Shown: positions 17,769-27,046, counted from the stretch's first letter. The stretch: DNA of 54,604 nt from Paludibacteraceae bacterium (GCA_017527495.1 JAFXPY010000050.1:1-54604), one strand, 5' to 3'. The notes: generated by a model not told the origin, from the letters alone. Numbers and translations are program-made.

Positions 17769-17800
17769 ATTGCATTTCCCGGTTATTTTATCTAATTTTG
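17769..17800 (+). promoter_or_regulatory. Probable promoter of the Cthe_2159-like trio
   Basis: TAATTTTG at 17793-17800 matches the -7 consensus; ATTG at 17769-17772 is a weaker -33 element at 20 nt spacing. A second TAATTTTG at 17813-17820 lacks a well-placed partner. The leader to the start codon at 17883 would be about 75 nt and has a T-rich stretch. Confidence 0.55.
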
Positions 17801-17882
17801 CCAGTAATTTGTTAATTTTGGGTACAATGCTCAAATTTATTGTGTTGTTTTTTTATCAAAAAAAACTAATCATCTCAACAAT

Positions 17883-18290
17883 ATGAAATTGAAAAAAATC
17901 TTTATTGCATTTGTTATGGCTACATTGTCGGGTTTTGTTTATGCCGACGATTATAGTCACATCACTTTTGTAACTTCTGATGGCTTACAAAGCATTGAAT
18001 CATCTAATTTAGTGATGAGCATCAGCGGCAACAATCTTGTTGCCACAAATGGTACAACAACCCTCACATTGTCTCTTTCTCAATTGCAGAAAATGTATTT
18101 CTCCGACTCAGAAGGTGTTTATACAAGCCTTCAATTGACAGAAGAGAATCAAACAATAACCGAAGTGTTTACCCTTGACGGGCGGAATATAGGCACATTT
18201 CAAAGCCTGAGAGAAGCAGTGATAGGGCTCAATAAAGGCTCGTATATCCTCAGACAGGGTCAGAACACACAAAAAATTATCCTACAATGA
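17883..18290 (+). CDS. Small secreted protein: N-terminal module plus Por-type C-terminal sorting domain
   Basis: The 135-residue protein has a signal peptide (IAFVMATLSGFVYA). The first half (ITFVTSDGLQSIES to LQKMYFSDSE) is a short beta-rich module that is also found at the start of the third gene of the trio, where it ends in DIDRMYVDNS. The second half (VFTLDGRNIGTF to TQKIILQ) resembles the C-terminal sorting domain of type IX secretion and is almost the same as the end of the second gene. So it looks like a large protein of this group with the central beta-helix deleted. Its 3' end overlaps the next gene by 4 nt. Function unknown; likely exported to the surface. Confidence 0.75.
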   Translation: MKLKKIFIAFVMATLSGFVYADDYSHITFVTSDGLQSIESSNLVMSISGNNLVATNGTTTLTLSLSQLQKMYFSDSEGVYTSLQLTEENQTITEVFTLDGRNIGTFQSLREAVIGLNKGSYILRQGQNTQKIILQ

Positions 18291-19276
18291 AAAAGTTTTA
18301 TTCGCTCTTTTTAGGCATATTGTGCGCAATAGCAACACAGGCACAAATCACATACTCAAACGACACGGTAAATGTCGTTACCGTAACATACAATGGGACA
18401 AGTGCCACAGTTGATATTTCAACAAACATCACCAACTACGTAACCCCCACCATTTCAGGTGGTCATGTGAGCATAGTGCAAAGTGCTGATGTCAGCGAGC
18501 TGACCTGCGGAGAGATAACCTACCGACTGACAGGCTCTACAACGAATGGTTCTTTCTATATGGAAGGCTCCTATAAAGCCACAGTAAGCCTCTACGGAGT
18601 AACCATTACCAACCCATCAGGACCTGCCATCAACATACAAAACGGCAAGCGCATTGACGTTAGTTGCAAAAAAGGAACAGTCAGCACACTAACCGATGGA
18701 GCCGGCGGGACATGGAAAGGGTGCCTCATGTGCAAAGGACACCTCGAATTCAAAGGCTATGGCACACTCAATATATATGGCAACACAGCACATGGCATTT
18801 GGAGCAAAGAATATATCGAAATCAAAAACTGCACCATAAATATATATAAGGCAGTGAAAGATGCCATCAACTGCAACCAATATTTCTATATGGAAAGCGG
18901 TTCGCTCTACCTTGAAGGCTATGGTAGCGATGGCATACAAGTCAGTTACGAAACCGACGACTACGGAGCAATCATTCAAGAAGCGGAAAACACCGGAAGT
19001 TTCACGCAGATAGGCGGAACGATAGTTATCAACGGCAATGGCTCAACAGGTTCTGAAGTCAAGACGGAAGGAACACGCACATTGTCAGGAGGCGAATTGC
19101 GAATCATCACTGCGCTGAATGTTGTCTTCGAGACCGACGAACAAGTGGCTGTGTATAACATACTCGGCACTCATCTTGGAGTATTCAGCAGCCGTGCCGA
19201 AGCGGTCAGCAATCTGCCCAAAGGTGTGTATATTCTCAAATCAAACACTAACACTCAAAAAATAATCCTACAATGA
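18287..19276 (+). CDS. Secreted Cthe_2159-like carbohydrate-binding beta-helix protein with sorting domain
   Basis: The 329-residue protein has a signal peptide (FYSLFLGILCAIATQAQ) and a domain like the Clostridium Cthe_2159 polygalacturonate/cellulose-binding beta-helix: NPSGPAINIQNGKRIDV, GAGGTWKGCLMCKGHLEFKG, DAINCNQYFYMESGSL and GSDGIQVSYETDDYG. The C-terminus (VAVYNILGTHLGVF to TQKIILQ) is a Por-type sorting domain, so export by type IX secretion is likely. It is closely related to the first half of the next gene, which indicates tandem duplication. Both borders with its neighbours are 4-nt ATGA overlaps. Binding of plant cell-wall glycans is inferred from the family. Confidence 0.82.
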   Translation: MKKFYSLFLGILCAIATQAQITYSNDTVNVVTVTYNGTSATVDISTNITNYVTPTISGGHVSIVQSADVSELTCGEITYRLTGSTTNGSFYMEGSYKATVSLYGVTITNPSGPAINIQNGKRIDVSCKKGTVSTLTDGAGGTWKGCLMCKGHLEFKGYGTLNIYGNTAHGIWSKEYIEIKNCTINIYKAVKDAINCNQYFYMESGSLYLEGYGSDGIQVSYETDDYGAIIQEAENTGSFTQIGGTIVINGNGSTGSEVKTEGTRTLSGGELRIITALNVVFETDEQVAVYNILGTHLGVFSSRAEAVSNLPKGVYILKSNTNTQKIILQ

Positions 19277-21228
19277 AATCAATTAAAACACTGTTTTGTA
19301 CACTATTAGTTGTTTGCAACATAGCACTCAACGCACAAACACTCAATGTACAGACAGGAAGTGTAACCTACCAATTCCCGGCATCAACAGCTGGCGAAAT
19401 GGTGTATGACAATGCAACCACACTGACCATACAAGGCAAGACATTTGCGCTAACAGATATCGACCGAATGTATGTTGACAACAGCGTTGTGACCGACAAT
19501 CTTGTGAGTGTAAATTACAGCGGTACAACAGCCTCGGTACTCGTGGCAGGAAATGTTGCGCAATATCTCACAATCACTGTTGATGGTGCACACGTCAGTG
19601 CTTTGCAAAGCGAGCTTGTGGGTGATGCGACAGGCAAAATAACCTACTCGCTTGAAGGTACAACAACCAATGGTGGTTTCTACCACGAGGGAACATACAA
19701 AATTGATCTTGTGCTCAACGGCGTGACCATAACAAACCCGACAGGTCCTGCCATCAACATACAGAACGGCAAAAAAATCAATTTCACGCTCAAAGCCGGA
19801 AGCACCAACACACTCACCGATGGTGCGGGCGGCGACTGGAAAGGCTGTGTCCGCATCAAAGGACACACCGAGATGAAAGGACAAGGAACGCTCAACATAA
19901 CAGGAAAGACTGCCAATGCTTTCTGGGGAAAAGAGTTTCTTGAGTTGAAAAACTGCACGCTTAATATCCTTTCTGCAGTAGGTGATGGCATCAATGTCAA
20001 TCAACACTTCACTATGGAGAGCGGAGCACTCAATATCTCAGGTGTCGGCGACGATGGCGTACAAGTCAGCTACGAGACAGACGACTATGGCACTATTATA
20101 GAAGAAGCGGACAACACAGGTGCAGCCACAATAAGCGGCGGAACAATAGACATCACTTGTACTGCAGCAGGAACAAAAGGTCTTAAAGCCGAAGGTCCGA
20201 TAAGCATCAGCGAATTCGGTACTGTGCCTAACATAACAATCAAGACAACAGGTGGCACAATAGTTGAGACCGTAAATAGCGTCAAAGACACATCAGTTTG
20301 CGTGGCTTTGAAAAGCGAAACAAGTATCAATATCTCCGGCGGTGTATTGACACTGACCAGCACCGGACAAGGCGGTCGTGCTATGACATGTGACCAAACA
20401 ATAACCATCAGCGGAGGTACAACGACGGCAAGTGCCGAGGGTAGCAACTATGGTAGCAGTTCAGGCGGTTGGTGGAAGCCACAAGCCGGTCCCGGTGGCG
20501 GTGGTCCCGGCGGTGGAGGCAGTTCGTCGAACGGAAAGAATGCCAAAGGAGTGAAAGCCAAAGGAGCGATAACAATCACGGGAGGCAATCTCAATGTCTA
20601 TTCAGCCAACCACGAAGGGATGGAATCGAAATCAGCAATAACCATCAGTGGTGGTAATGTATATGTCAAAGCAGGTGATGACGCTATCAATGCAGCGGGA
20701 GATTTCACCATCAGCGGTGGTGTTGTTTACGGCTATTCAACAAGTAATGACGGACTCGACTCTAATGGCAACTTCTACATCAAAGGTGGTGTGGCCATCG
20801 GATTTGGAGCCGGTGGAGCAGAGTCAGGCATCGACACAGGCGAAGGACGCTATCTCTATGTTACCGGCGGATATGCATTCGGAATAGGCGGACGCGTTGA
20901 TGCAACGATAGGCAGTTCAAGCACACAGGCATATATCACCGGCGGCTCGTCTATGGGCGGCGGAGGCTGGGGAGGAGGCGGAAGCTCCTCACAAAGTCTG
21001 TCAGGCGGATATGCTATAATCTCACAAGGCAACACACGACTCTTTGCTGTCAAACTGCCTACAACAAGCTACAGCGGGTCGGTGTTCTGTACAGCACCGA
21101 GCATGACTAAAAACACAAGCTACACAGTAGGCTCTGCATCGTCTGTAACGGGCACAGAAGAAAACGGATTTATCGAAAGCCCCACAGTGAGCACAGTGTC
21201 GAACACAAAATCATACACTGCCAAATAA
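19273..21228 (+). CDS. Large secreted Cthe_2159-like carbohydrate-binding beta-helix protein
   Basis: The 651-residue protein has a signal peptide, the short N-terminal module shared with the first gene of the trio, the Cthe_2159-like domain (NPTGPAINIQNGKKINF, GDGINVNQHFTMESGAL, GDDGVQVSYETDDYG), and then many further beta-helix rungs of the pattern ITISGG, such as INISGGVLTL, ITITGGNLNVYSANHEGME, FTISGGVVYGYSTSNDGLD. Two Gly/Ser-rich loops (near residues 410 and 560) interrupt the helix. Unlike the other two genes it lacks the TQKIILQ sorting end. It is the last gene of the operon and is followed by a strong terminator. Role in binding acidic or plant polysaccharides is inferred from the family. 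Confidence 0.85.
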   Translation: MKSIKTLFCTLLVVCNIALNAQTLNVQTGSVTYQFPASTAGEMVYDNATTLTIQGKTFALTDIDRMYVDNSVVTDNLVSVNYSGTTASVLVAGNVAQYLTITVDGAHVSALQSELVGDATGKITYSLEGTTTNGGFYHEGTYKIDLVLNGVTITNPTGPAINIQNGKKINFTLKAGSTNTLTDGAGGDWKGCVRIKGHTEMKGQGTLNITGKTANAFWGKEFLELKNCTLNILSAVGDGINVNQHFTMESGALNISGVGDDGVQVSYETDDYGTIIEEADNTGAATISGGTIDITCTAAGTKGLKAEGPISISEFGTVPNITIKTTGGTIVETVNSVKDTSVCVALKSETSINISGGVLTLTSTGQGGRAMTCDQTITISGGTTTASAEGSNYGSSSGGWWKPQAGPGGGGPGGGGSSSNGKNAKGVKAKGAITITGGNLNVYSANHEGMESKSAITISGGNVYVKAGDDAINAAGDFTISGGVVYGYSTSNDGLDSNGNFYIKGGVAIGFGAGGAESGIDTGEGRYLYVTGGYAFGIGGRVDATIGSSSTQAYITGGSSMGGGGWGGGGSSSQSLSGGYAIISQGNTRLFAVKLPTTSYSGSVFCTAPSMTKNTSYTVGSASSVTGTEENGFIESPTVSTVSNTKSYTAK

Positions 21229-21249
21229 CACTTCTCTGAATTAATACTT

Positions 21250-21290
21250 CAAGAGTTCAGCCACTGCACAACTGTGACTGAACTCTTTTT
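21250..21290 (+). terminator. Rho-independent terminator of the Cthe_2159-like operon
   Basis: AGAGTTCAG (21252-21260) pairs with CTGAACTCT (21278-21286), the stem continues as CAC/GTG after one mismatch, and five T (21286-21290) follow. It is placed 22 nt behind the last stop codon. Confidence 0.85.
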
Positions 21291-21340
21291 GTAATAATTG
21301 GTTTAGCAATTATTTGTTTTGTTTATTTTTTTTTGTACTT

Positions 21341-21421
21341 GAAGCCGAAATAGCGTACCTCAAAGAGTATAAACAACGCCTGATTGCCGATGCCGTAACA
21401 GGAAAGATTATGATAGAATAA
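21341..21421 (+). pseudogene. hsdS remnant: C-terminal tail of type I restriction specificity subunit
   Basis: The frame from 21341 to the TAA at 21419-21421 encodes EAEIAYLKEYKQRLIADAVT followed by GKIMIE. This is the characteristic final helix of HsdS subunits, which usually end ...EYRxRLIxDxVTGKIDV. Nothing of the upstream target-recognition domains is present; a terminator for the previous operon and T-rich sequence take their place. The fragment is therefore a relic. It is followed after 4 nt by the hsdR relic in the order found in intact loci. Confidence 0.75.
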
Positions 21422-21425
21422 AAAT

Positions 21426-22132
21426 ATGGACAACGAACAATTTATCATCCCGGAATTTGAAAAATACATACGTGCTACAGAGCCGTTGAGCAGTTCAAGA
21501 CATTGGAGTTTAACCGACAAGTCAAAACCAAGAGCAGCATGAAAAGTTACTTGCGCGTTTATCCGTTCCTCGCAGCTGTGCTGCCGTATAAGAGTATTGA
21601 GTGGGAGAAACTGAACACTTATTACATGCTTCTTGTGCATAAGTTGCCTGTACTGAAAGGTGAAGACTTGACACTTGGCCTATTAGAGTCAATCGACTTC
21701 GACCAGTACCGCGTCATCAAGCAGGAGGAGCAGAAGATTGAACTTGAAAATACAGACACAGAGATTGACCCCGTGCCCGTCGGTATGGCACAAGAACCAC
21801 AGGAACCTTATATGGCTAAATTGAGTGATATACTTGATGAGTTCAATCGCATGTTTGGTGGCATTCAGTGGGAACATCCCGAGCAAGCTCGCCGTCAATT
21901 GGAAGAACTGCCGACACGCCTATACAGCGATGTGGCGTTTGTCAATGCTGCTCACAACTCCAACCGCGAAACGGCACAGATGCAATGTAACAACTCGCTG
22001 ATGCAGATTATCACGCAGTTGCTTTCAGAGAATACTGAGTTTTGCCGAAATTACTTCGACAATCCTACATTCATGAACTTCATCAATCAGCGCGTCTTCG
22101 ACCACGCCTACAACCATGTATTGAGAATATAA
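21426..22132 (+). pseudogene. hsdR remnant: C-terminal part of type I restriction endonuclease subunit R
   Basis: From about 21488 the frame encodes EQFKTLEFNRQVKTKSSMKS, YLRVYPFLAAVLPYKSIEWE, ELENTDTEIDPVPVG and LSDILDEFNRMFGGIQWE, which is the C-terminal helical domain of HsdR in good order to a natural stop. The preceding part from an ATG at 21426 (MDNEQFIIPEFEKYIRATE) is in another frame and ends at 21542; a one-base shift near 21481 would join the two. Motor and nuclease domains (about 800 residues) are missing. The gene cannot make an active subunit. No hsdM is seen in the window. Confidence 0.78.
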
Positions 22133-22202
22133 GATGACACTTACGCCATGATTTTTTTAGAAAGTCATACCATTTTATAAATGACAACAGCCAAAGGCGG
22201 CC

Positions 22203-22232
22203 TCATTTCTCACTTCTCACTTCTCACTTCTA
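22203..22232. repeat. 7-nt tandem array, copy C2 (minus orientation)
   Basis: Read on the minus strand this is four to five units of GAGAAGT, starting about 12 nt behind the ribBA stop codon. It is the same family as the array at 11307-11393, again placed at the 3' end of a gene and in the sense of that gene. Confidence 0.85.
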
Positions 22233-22243
22233 ACCTCTTATTT

Positions 22244-23440
22244 TTATATTTTCAAGAGGTTGTGTCCCATACGGCGTTTTTTTGTTTCCATATAGAAGCG
22301 GTTGTATTTGTTCGGCTCGATTTCGAGAGGCACATTTTCCACTATTTGTATTCCGAAACTTTCAAGTCCTACACGCTTGATTGGGTTGTTGGTCATCAAT
22401 CGCAGGTGTGTGGCTTTGAGAGCTCGCAAGATTTGTGCTCCGATGCCATAGTTACGCTCGTCGGGGTCGAAACCAAGATGTATGTTGGCATCAACCGTAT
22501 CATAGCCGTTTTCTTGCAATTTATAGGCTTTAATTTTGTTCATCAACCCTATTCCACGTCCTTCTTGATTGAGATAGACAACAATTCCTTTTCCCTCTTT
22601 TTCAATCATCTGCATTGCTTTGTGAAGTTGTTCGCCACACTCACAACGCATAGAGCCGAATATGTCACCTGTTGCACAACTGGAATGGACTCGGCACAAA
22701 ATAGGTTCGTCAGCTTGCCATGTTCCCTTCACTAATGCAATATGTTCGAGTCCGTTAGACAGCTGGCGGAAGGGGGTGAGCATGAAATCACCGTATTGTG
22801 TCGGAAGATGGACTGTCTCGCCTTGTTCGATAAGCGATTCGCGTTCGATACGATATGCAATAAGGTCTTTGATCGTGATTAGTTTCAGTCCGTATTGTTG
22901 AGCGATTTGTTCTAATTGCGGCATACGCGCCATTGTTCCGTCTTCGTTCATTATTTCAATCAGCGCAGCAGCTGGGTATAATCCGGCAAGACGCATGAGG
23001 TCTATCGACGCTTCAGTATGTCCGGCACGCTGCAGCACGCCTTTACTCTTGGCGTAAAGGGGATTGATATGCCCTGGGCGACCAAATGTGTCTGGCGTTG
23101 AAGACGGGTCGGCAAGCGCATGAATAGTGGCAGCACGGTCGTGAGCACTGACACCGGTTGAACAGCCTTCAAGTTTATCTACCGTAATCGTAAACGGCGT
23201 ACCGAGGACAGAAGTGTTATTGTCCACTTGATGTGCAAGATGAAGTTCGTGACAGCGTTCTTCAGTGATTGGAGCACAAAGCACACCGCGTCCGTTTTTG
23301 AGCATGAAATTAACTTTTTCAGGTGTGATGAGTTGGGCAGAGGTAACAAAATCACCCTCGTTCTCACGGTCTTCATCATCAACGACGATTACTAATTTTC
23401 CTAATTTGATATCTTCAATTGCTTCTTGAATAGTGTTCAT
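22244..23440 (-). CDS. ribBA: Bifunctional 3,4-dihydroxy-2-butanone 4-phosphate synthase / GTP cyclohydrolase II
   Basis: The 398-residue protein makes both precursors of riboflavin. Residues 1-200 are RibB, with the acidic motif [11 protein letters not shown] and [13 protein letters not shown] with its catalytic His and Cys-free loop typical of the family. Residues of about 205-398 are RibA, with the zinc motif [34 protein letters not shown] and [13 protein letters not shown]. It is the third gene of a minus-strand operon, 4 nt behind the LptF/G-family gene. No FMN riboswitch is visible at the head of this operon, so it is probably expressed constitutively. Confidence 0.96.
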   Translation of the reverse strand: MNTIQEAIEDIKLGKLVIVVDDEDRENEGDFVTSAQLITPEKVNFMLKNGRGVLCAPITEERCHELHLAHQVDNNTSVLGTPFTITVDKLEGCSTGVSAHDRAATIHALADPSSTPDTFGRPGHINPLYAKSKGVLQRAGHTEASIDLMRLAGLYPAAALIEIMNEDGTMARMPQLEQIAQQYGLKLITIKDLIAYRIERESLIEQGETVHLPTQYGDFMLTPFRQLSNGLEHIALVKGTWQADEPILCRVHSSCATGDIFGSMRCECGEQLHKAMQMIEKEGKGIVVYLNQEGRGIGLMNKIKAYKLQENGYDTVDANIHLGFDPDERNYGIGAQILRALKATHLRLMTNNPIKRVGLESFGIQIVENVPLEIEPNKYNRFYMETKKRRMGHNLLKI

Positions 23441-23444
23441 ATAC

Positions 23445-24935
23445 TTATTTTTTATTAATTGCTTTTTTGAATTTTCCGAATATAATCATAACACGATTTT
23501 TTGTTTTCTCATACACTTTTATCCATGCTTCAGGGTTGAGCAGAGCGGAGTCTGTGGCAGCCTTATATGTAAGGAAAATACCTATTGGGAGCAACACAGC
23601 CGAGCTGAGCCACATACCTATCCAAACAGGCCATAATGCCTCACGCGCCATTTTATAGCCGGTGTTGTCAATCAGATAATAAATGATGAACAGAATCACG
23701 CTTATCACCACAGGCATGCCTAATCCGCCTTTTCGTATTATTGCTCCGAGAGGAGCACCGATAAAGAAGAAAATCAAGCAAGCGAAAGAGAGTGTGAACT
23801 TGCGGTGAAGCTCGATAGAGTGTTTGCGGATATATTCTTGCGAGTCATTAAGCAGCAAAGCATTATACTCAATTTGGTCGCGCATGTTTTTTGCTTTCTC
23901 AACAGCTTGACGCAAAGCTCGTTCGCGCTGAATAGGAGTGAAATTGTTATAAATCGAATCGACACTATAACTTCCGGCAAGATAGGTACTGTCTTTTTGA
24001 ACACGACGTTTGGGAAGTCTGTCTCTTGCGAAATACTTGTTCTCAACCATGTCTTTACTTTGATCACTCGATCGTTTGTCGGCAATTTGATTGACAGAAT
24101 CTATTGAATTGACCAATTGTGTTACATTTTTGCTCACATGCTGGTCGGCAAGAACAGACTCGTCATAGCGCGAGAAATCGGAGTCGAACTCGATGAGCAT
24201 ATTTTTTTGTTCGAAAGTCTCACGGCGATAAGGCTTTGGTTTGTTCACCCCGCCTCCGCTGTCGTCGCCTTGTTTGAGATTTTCGAAAGTCTCGCCTTTA
24301 TAGAGTTTAAGTACGAGATATTTGTTGTCGGCCGTGAGGAACAATCGGCCAGAGTCAGCCAATATAACAGAAGCGTCTTGAAAGCCTTCGGTGAAATCAT
24401 AAATCATCAGGTCGCATAGTTGTCCATTGCTTTTTTTGTCGCGAACATAGATTTTGTAGTTGTTGATACCTCCATAGAATTCTCCGACAGGGATGTCAAG
24501 CTCGGGTGATTTTTGTCTTAATGAGAATATCAGGGCCCAAAGTCGGCTTTGCGTAACAGGGAGTACATTATTGGAGAAGAAAAAAGCCATGACAGAAATC
24601 AACGCCACGGTGATGGTGAGCGGTCGCATGATGCGAAAGAGCGATATGCCGGCAGATTTCATTGCGGTGAGTTCAAATTTCTCGCCCATATTGCCAAAGC
24701 TCATCAAAGACGCAAGCAGTATGGCAAGCGGCAGTGCGAGGGGAACGACAGAAGCTACAGCATAGACAAAAAATTCGACGAAAACACCTAATCCGACACC
24801 CTTGCCTACAAGGTCGGTTATGTGCATCCAAACAAACTGCATAAGAAGGATAAAGATACAGATAACAAAGGTCATGATGAAAAGACCCAAGAAATTCAGC
24901 AGGATATAGATGTCGATTTTCTTTATTATTCTCAT
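23445..24935 (-). CDS. LptF/LptG-family permease
   Basis: The ATG at 24935 gives 496 residues. The N-terminus ([20 protein letters not shown]) and the pattern of three helices, a large periplasmic domain, and three helices is that of the YjgP/YjgQ family, which extracts lipopolysaccharide from the inner membrane with LptB and passes it to LptC. Family motifs in the N-terminal half are [17 protein letters not shown] and [16 protein letters not shown]. The periplasmic part has an extra charged stretch with [17 protein letters not shown] and [19 protein letters not shown], longer than in E. coli, as is common in Bacteroidetes. It lies between cdd and ribBA in one operon. Confidence 0.93.
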   Translation of the reverse strand: MRIIKKIDIYILLNFLGLFIMTFVICIFILLMQFVWMHITDLVGKGVGLGVFVEFFVYAVASVVPLALPLAILLASLMSFGNMGEKFELTAMKSAGISLFRIMRPLTITVALISVMAFFFSNNVLPVTQSRLWALIFSLRQKSPELDIPVGEFYGGINNYKIYVRDKKSNGQLCDLMIYDFTEGFQDASVILADSGRLFLTADNKYLVLKLYKGETFENLKQGDDSGGGVNKPKPYRRETFEQKNMLIEFDSDFSRYDESVLADQHVSKNVTQLVNSIDSVNQIADKRSSDQSKDMVENKYFARDRLPKRRVQKDSTYLAGSYSVDSIYNNFTPIQRERALRQAVEKAKNMRDQIEYNALLLNDSQEYIRKHSIELHRKFTLSFACLIFFFIGAPLGAIIRKGGLGMPVVISVILFIIYYLIDNTGYKMAREALWPVWIGMWLSSAVLLPIGIFLTYKAATDSALLNPEAWIKVYEKTKNRVMIIFGKFKKAINKK

Positions 24936-25026
24936 TGTAGTCAATAGTTCCTCATTTGGAAAAACAAAAACATGCGCAAGTCAAATATGCCTCGCGTTTT
25001 TCATGTTATCCGATTTTGTTGTTTCT

Positions 25027-25518
25027 CTACTTTTGTGCGGAGAAAAGGTCGTCTTCGGTAAAACTATATGGCATCAGGCTTTCTGCCGATGGAAACACAA
25101 AAGTGCATTTTTTGCCATAGAGAATTACTTTCATCGGTGTCTTGAATTTGTGTTCATACTCGAGCAACACTTGTCGGCATGAGCCGCATGGTGCTGCTGA
25201 TTTGTCGAGGAAATCACCTCCTGAATAAGCAGCTATAGCAATAGCTGTCATTGCAGTATTCGGGCGGTGAGCGCCGGCATAGAATATAGCTGTTCGCTCA
25301 GCGCATAATCCGCTTGGATAAGCGGCATTTTCTTGGTTGCTTCCGCCAAATATCTCACCGTCTTGCATTAGCACCGCTGCGCCTACTGCAAAATGTGAAT
25401 AGGGAGAATAGGAATTCTTTGTCTGCTCTTTGGCCACATCAACCAAGTGTTTTTCTTCGGTGGTTAGTTCGGAGTAATCACAAACTCTAACTTTTGTGGT
25501 AATCTCAATTTCTTGCAT
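25027..25518 (-). CDS. cdd: Cytidine deaminase
   Basis: The 163-residue protein has the zinc deaminase motifs CAERTAIF (with the catalytic Glu) and PCGSCRQVL, plus YSPYSHFAVGAAV and NQENAAYPSGL. It deaminates cytidine and deoxycytidine in pyrimidine salvage and is a cytoplasmic tetramer of the small type. It is the first gene of the minus-strand operon with the LptF/G-family gene and ribBA; its promoter is in the 192-bp gap shared with the glucosaminidase gene. Confidence 0.94.
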   Translation of the reverse strand: MQEIEITTKVRVCDYSELTTEEKHLVDVAKEQTKNSYSPYSHFAVGAAVLMQDGEIFGGSNQENAAYPSGLCAERTAIFYAGAHRPNTAMTAIAIAAYSGGDFLDKSAAPCGSCRQVLLEYEHKFKTPMKVILYGKKCTFVFPSAESLMPYSFTEDDLFSAQK

Positions 25519-25559
25519 AAATCAAAGCGTATGTTTTTCATTATTACTTTAATTATCTG

Positions 25560-25567
25560 CAAAATTA
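25560..25567 (-). promoter_or_regulatory. -7 box of the cdd operon promoter
   Basis: On the minus strand TAATTTTG at 25560-25567 fits the -7 consensus, 42 nt from the start of cdd. No perfect TTTG is found at 19-21 nt upstream; a T-rich run occupies that place. It is the only candidate in the gap. Confidence 0.55.
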
Positions 25568-25635
25568 CGCATTTTTTTTGGCAAAAAAAAGCAATGCTTA
25601 ACATTTTTATGTATTTACTGAAAAAAAACAATGTT

Positions 25636-25658
25636 ATATGGCATTTTTTTTGCCATAT
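25636..25658. promoter_or_regulatory. Inverted repeat over the -33 box of the glucosaminidase promoter
   Basis: ATATGGCA (25636-25643) and TGCCATAT (25651-25658) are perfect inverted 8-mers around seven T. The -33 box at 25649-25652 lies inside. The arrangement is that of an operator for a dimeric regulator, though it could also fold as a hairpin. No regulator gene is adjacent. Confidence 0.5.
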
Positions 25659-25679
25659 CGCAAAAAAAGATTAATTTTG
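25649..25679 (+). promoter_or_regulatory. Promoter of the glucosaminidase operon
   Basis: TTTG at 25649-25652 and TAATTTTG at 25672-25679 are 19 nt apart and match the Bacteroidetes consensus. The start codon is at 25711. Confidence 0.72.
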
Positions 25680-25710
25680 TGGAGTAAAATGTTAATTCGT
25701 TTGTTCTGTA

Positions 25711-26751
25711 ATGAGAAATAAAATATCTGTCATAATAAGTTTTTTGTTCCTAAACATTTTCTGTGTTAGGGCACAAGTCTATCAGGCCTACCAGGATTAT
25801 GTCAGTGTTTTTGCCCGCACAGCTGTCGAGCAGATGGAAGAACATGGCATACCTGCTTCTATCACTCTGGCACAAGGATTGCTTGAATCAGCTGCCGGCA
25901 AGAGCGACCTGACAAAGCGTTCGAACAACCATTTCGGAATTAAATGCACCTCTGATTGGACAGGTCCGACAACATCACATGACGACGACAAAAAGGGAGA
26001 TTGTTTCCGCGTTTACGACGATCCTGCCGACTCCTATCGCGACCATTCGCTTTTTCTCAAACGTCCTCACTATGCCCCACTTTTTGAGCTGAGCAAGACA
26101 GACTATAAAGGTTGGGCACATGGGCTGAAACGCTGTGGTTATGCAACAGACCCTGCCTACCCTACCAAACTAATCAAACTCATTGAAGACTACGACCTTG
26201 CACGCTACGACAAGATGAAAGCGAGCCAAGTGGAGGAGCCGACAGAAGAGTTGGTTAAGCAATACACATATTCAGTCAAAAAAAAAACGAATACGGTCCT
26301 TCCATTCTCCAAAACGACTCAATCCAAACAGACTCAATCGAGCAGCCGACAAAGCACGACTACGACGAGGAGTTCTTCTTCTGAATCATCGATGGGTACG
26401 GTGAGTGCCACCCGCGAAAGAAAGATACATAAAGCAAACAAATGCAAGTACATCATCGCTCGCGAAAATGACACATACGCCATCATTTCAAAAGAATACA
26501 ATATTGCAGAAAGTCGCCTGCGTTCATTCAACGAAGCCGGCAAACTCTCTGAGCCGAAACAAGGTGAGCGCATCTATTTGGAGAACAAGCGCAACAAAGG
26601 AGAGACGGCAACACATAAGGTGAAAAAGGGAGAAACAATGCGAGCTATCTCTCAAGCTGAAGGTATAAAACTCAAGAAACTATACGAATACAACACCATC
26701 CCATTTGGCGACCAACCTGAAGAAGGGCAAACAATCCGACTAAAACGATGA
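25711..26751 (+). CDS. Exported beta-N-acetylglucosaminidase with two LysM domains
   Basis: The 346-residue protein has a signal peptide (SFLFLNIFCVRAQ) and a FlgJ-type glucosaminidase domain at residues of about 30-165: HGIPASITLAQGLLESAAG with the catalytic Glu, NNHFGIKC, FRVYDDPADSYRDHSLFL and KRCGYATDPAYPTKL. A Ser/Thr/Gln-rich linker follows, then two LysM peptidoglycan-binding domains (KYIIARENDTYAIISKEY and THKVKKGETMRAISQAEG). It is predicted to cut peptidoglycan in the periplasm. The next gene overlaps its stop codon by 4 nt. Confidence 0.92.
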   Translation: MRNKISVIISFLFLNIFCVRAQVYQAYQDYVSVFARTAVEQMEEHGIPASITLAQGLLESAAGKSDLTKRSNNHFGIKCTSDWTGPTTSHDDDKKGDCFRVYDDPADSYRDHSLFLKRPHYAPLFELSKTDYKGWAHGLKRCGYATDPAYPTKLIKLIEDYDLARYDKMKASQVEEPTEELVKQYTYSVKKKTNTVLPFSKTTQSKQTQSSSRQSTTTTRSSSSESSMGTVSATRERKIHKANKCKYIIARENDTYAIISKEYNIAESRLRSFNEAGKLSEPKQGERIYLENKRNKGETATHKVKKGETMRAISQAEGIKLKKLYEYNTIPFGDQPEEGQTIRLKR

Positions 26752-27038
26752 CATCAAATCATACGATGAGTGTTGGCGAGGCTCTGCAACAATTTCTGAA
26801 AGACAACAATCTTAACACTAAATTGAGCCATTTGCACATTTCCGACTATTGGACAAGAGTGGTCGGAAAACTTGCTACACCCTACACTCGCTCGCTTGAG
26901 ATTAAAGACGACACACTATACGTCAAGATAAGCAATGCAGCACTGCGCAACGAACTTTTCATCAGACGATTTGACATCGTGAACCGAATAAACGAAGAAG
27001 CAGGCTACCAAATTATAAAAAAAATACATTTAAGCTAA
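26748..27038 (+). CDS. DUF721 (DciA-like) protein
   Basis: The 96-residue protein has the DUF721 pattern: an N-terminal helix (SVGEALQQFLKDNNLNTKL), a central YWTRVVGKLATPYTRS motif, and a beta-hairpin with TLYVKISNAALRNELFIRR. The core fold is related to DciA, which loads the replicative helicase in bacteria without DnaC. Small DUF721 proteins of Bacteroidetes may have the same role but that is not proven. It overlaps the preceding gene by 4 nt and is 8 nt before polA, so it travels with a replication gene. Confidence 0.85.
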   Translation: MTSNHTMSVGEALQQFLKDNNLNTKLSHLHISDYWTRVVGKLATPYTRSLEIKDDTLYVKISNAALRNELFIRRFDIVNRINEEAGYQIIKKIHLS

Positions 27039-27046
27039 ACAAAAAT

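Noticed and set aside
16111-21228. Polysaccharide utilisation locus
   Set aside because: There is a GH43 and putative glycan-binding proteins, but no SusC/SusD pair and no dedicated regulator; the barrel at 5420 is not a neighbour and lacks a SusD.
22181-22735. Plus-strand frame of 184 residues
   Set aside because: It is antisense to ribBA, whose motifs are complete.
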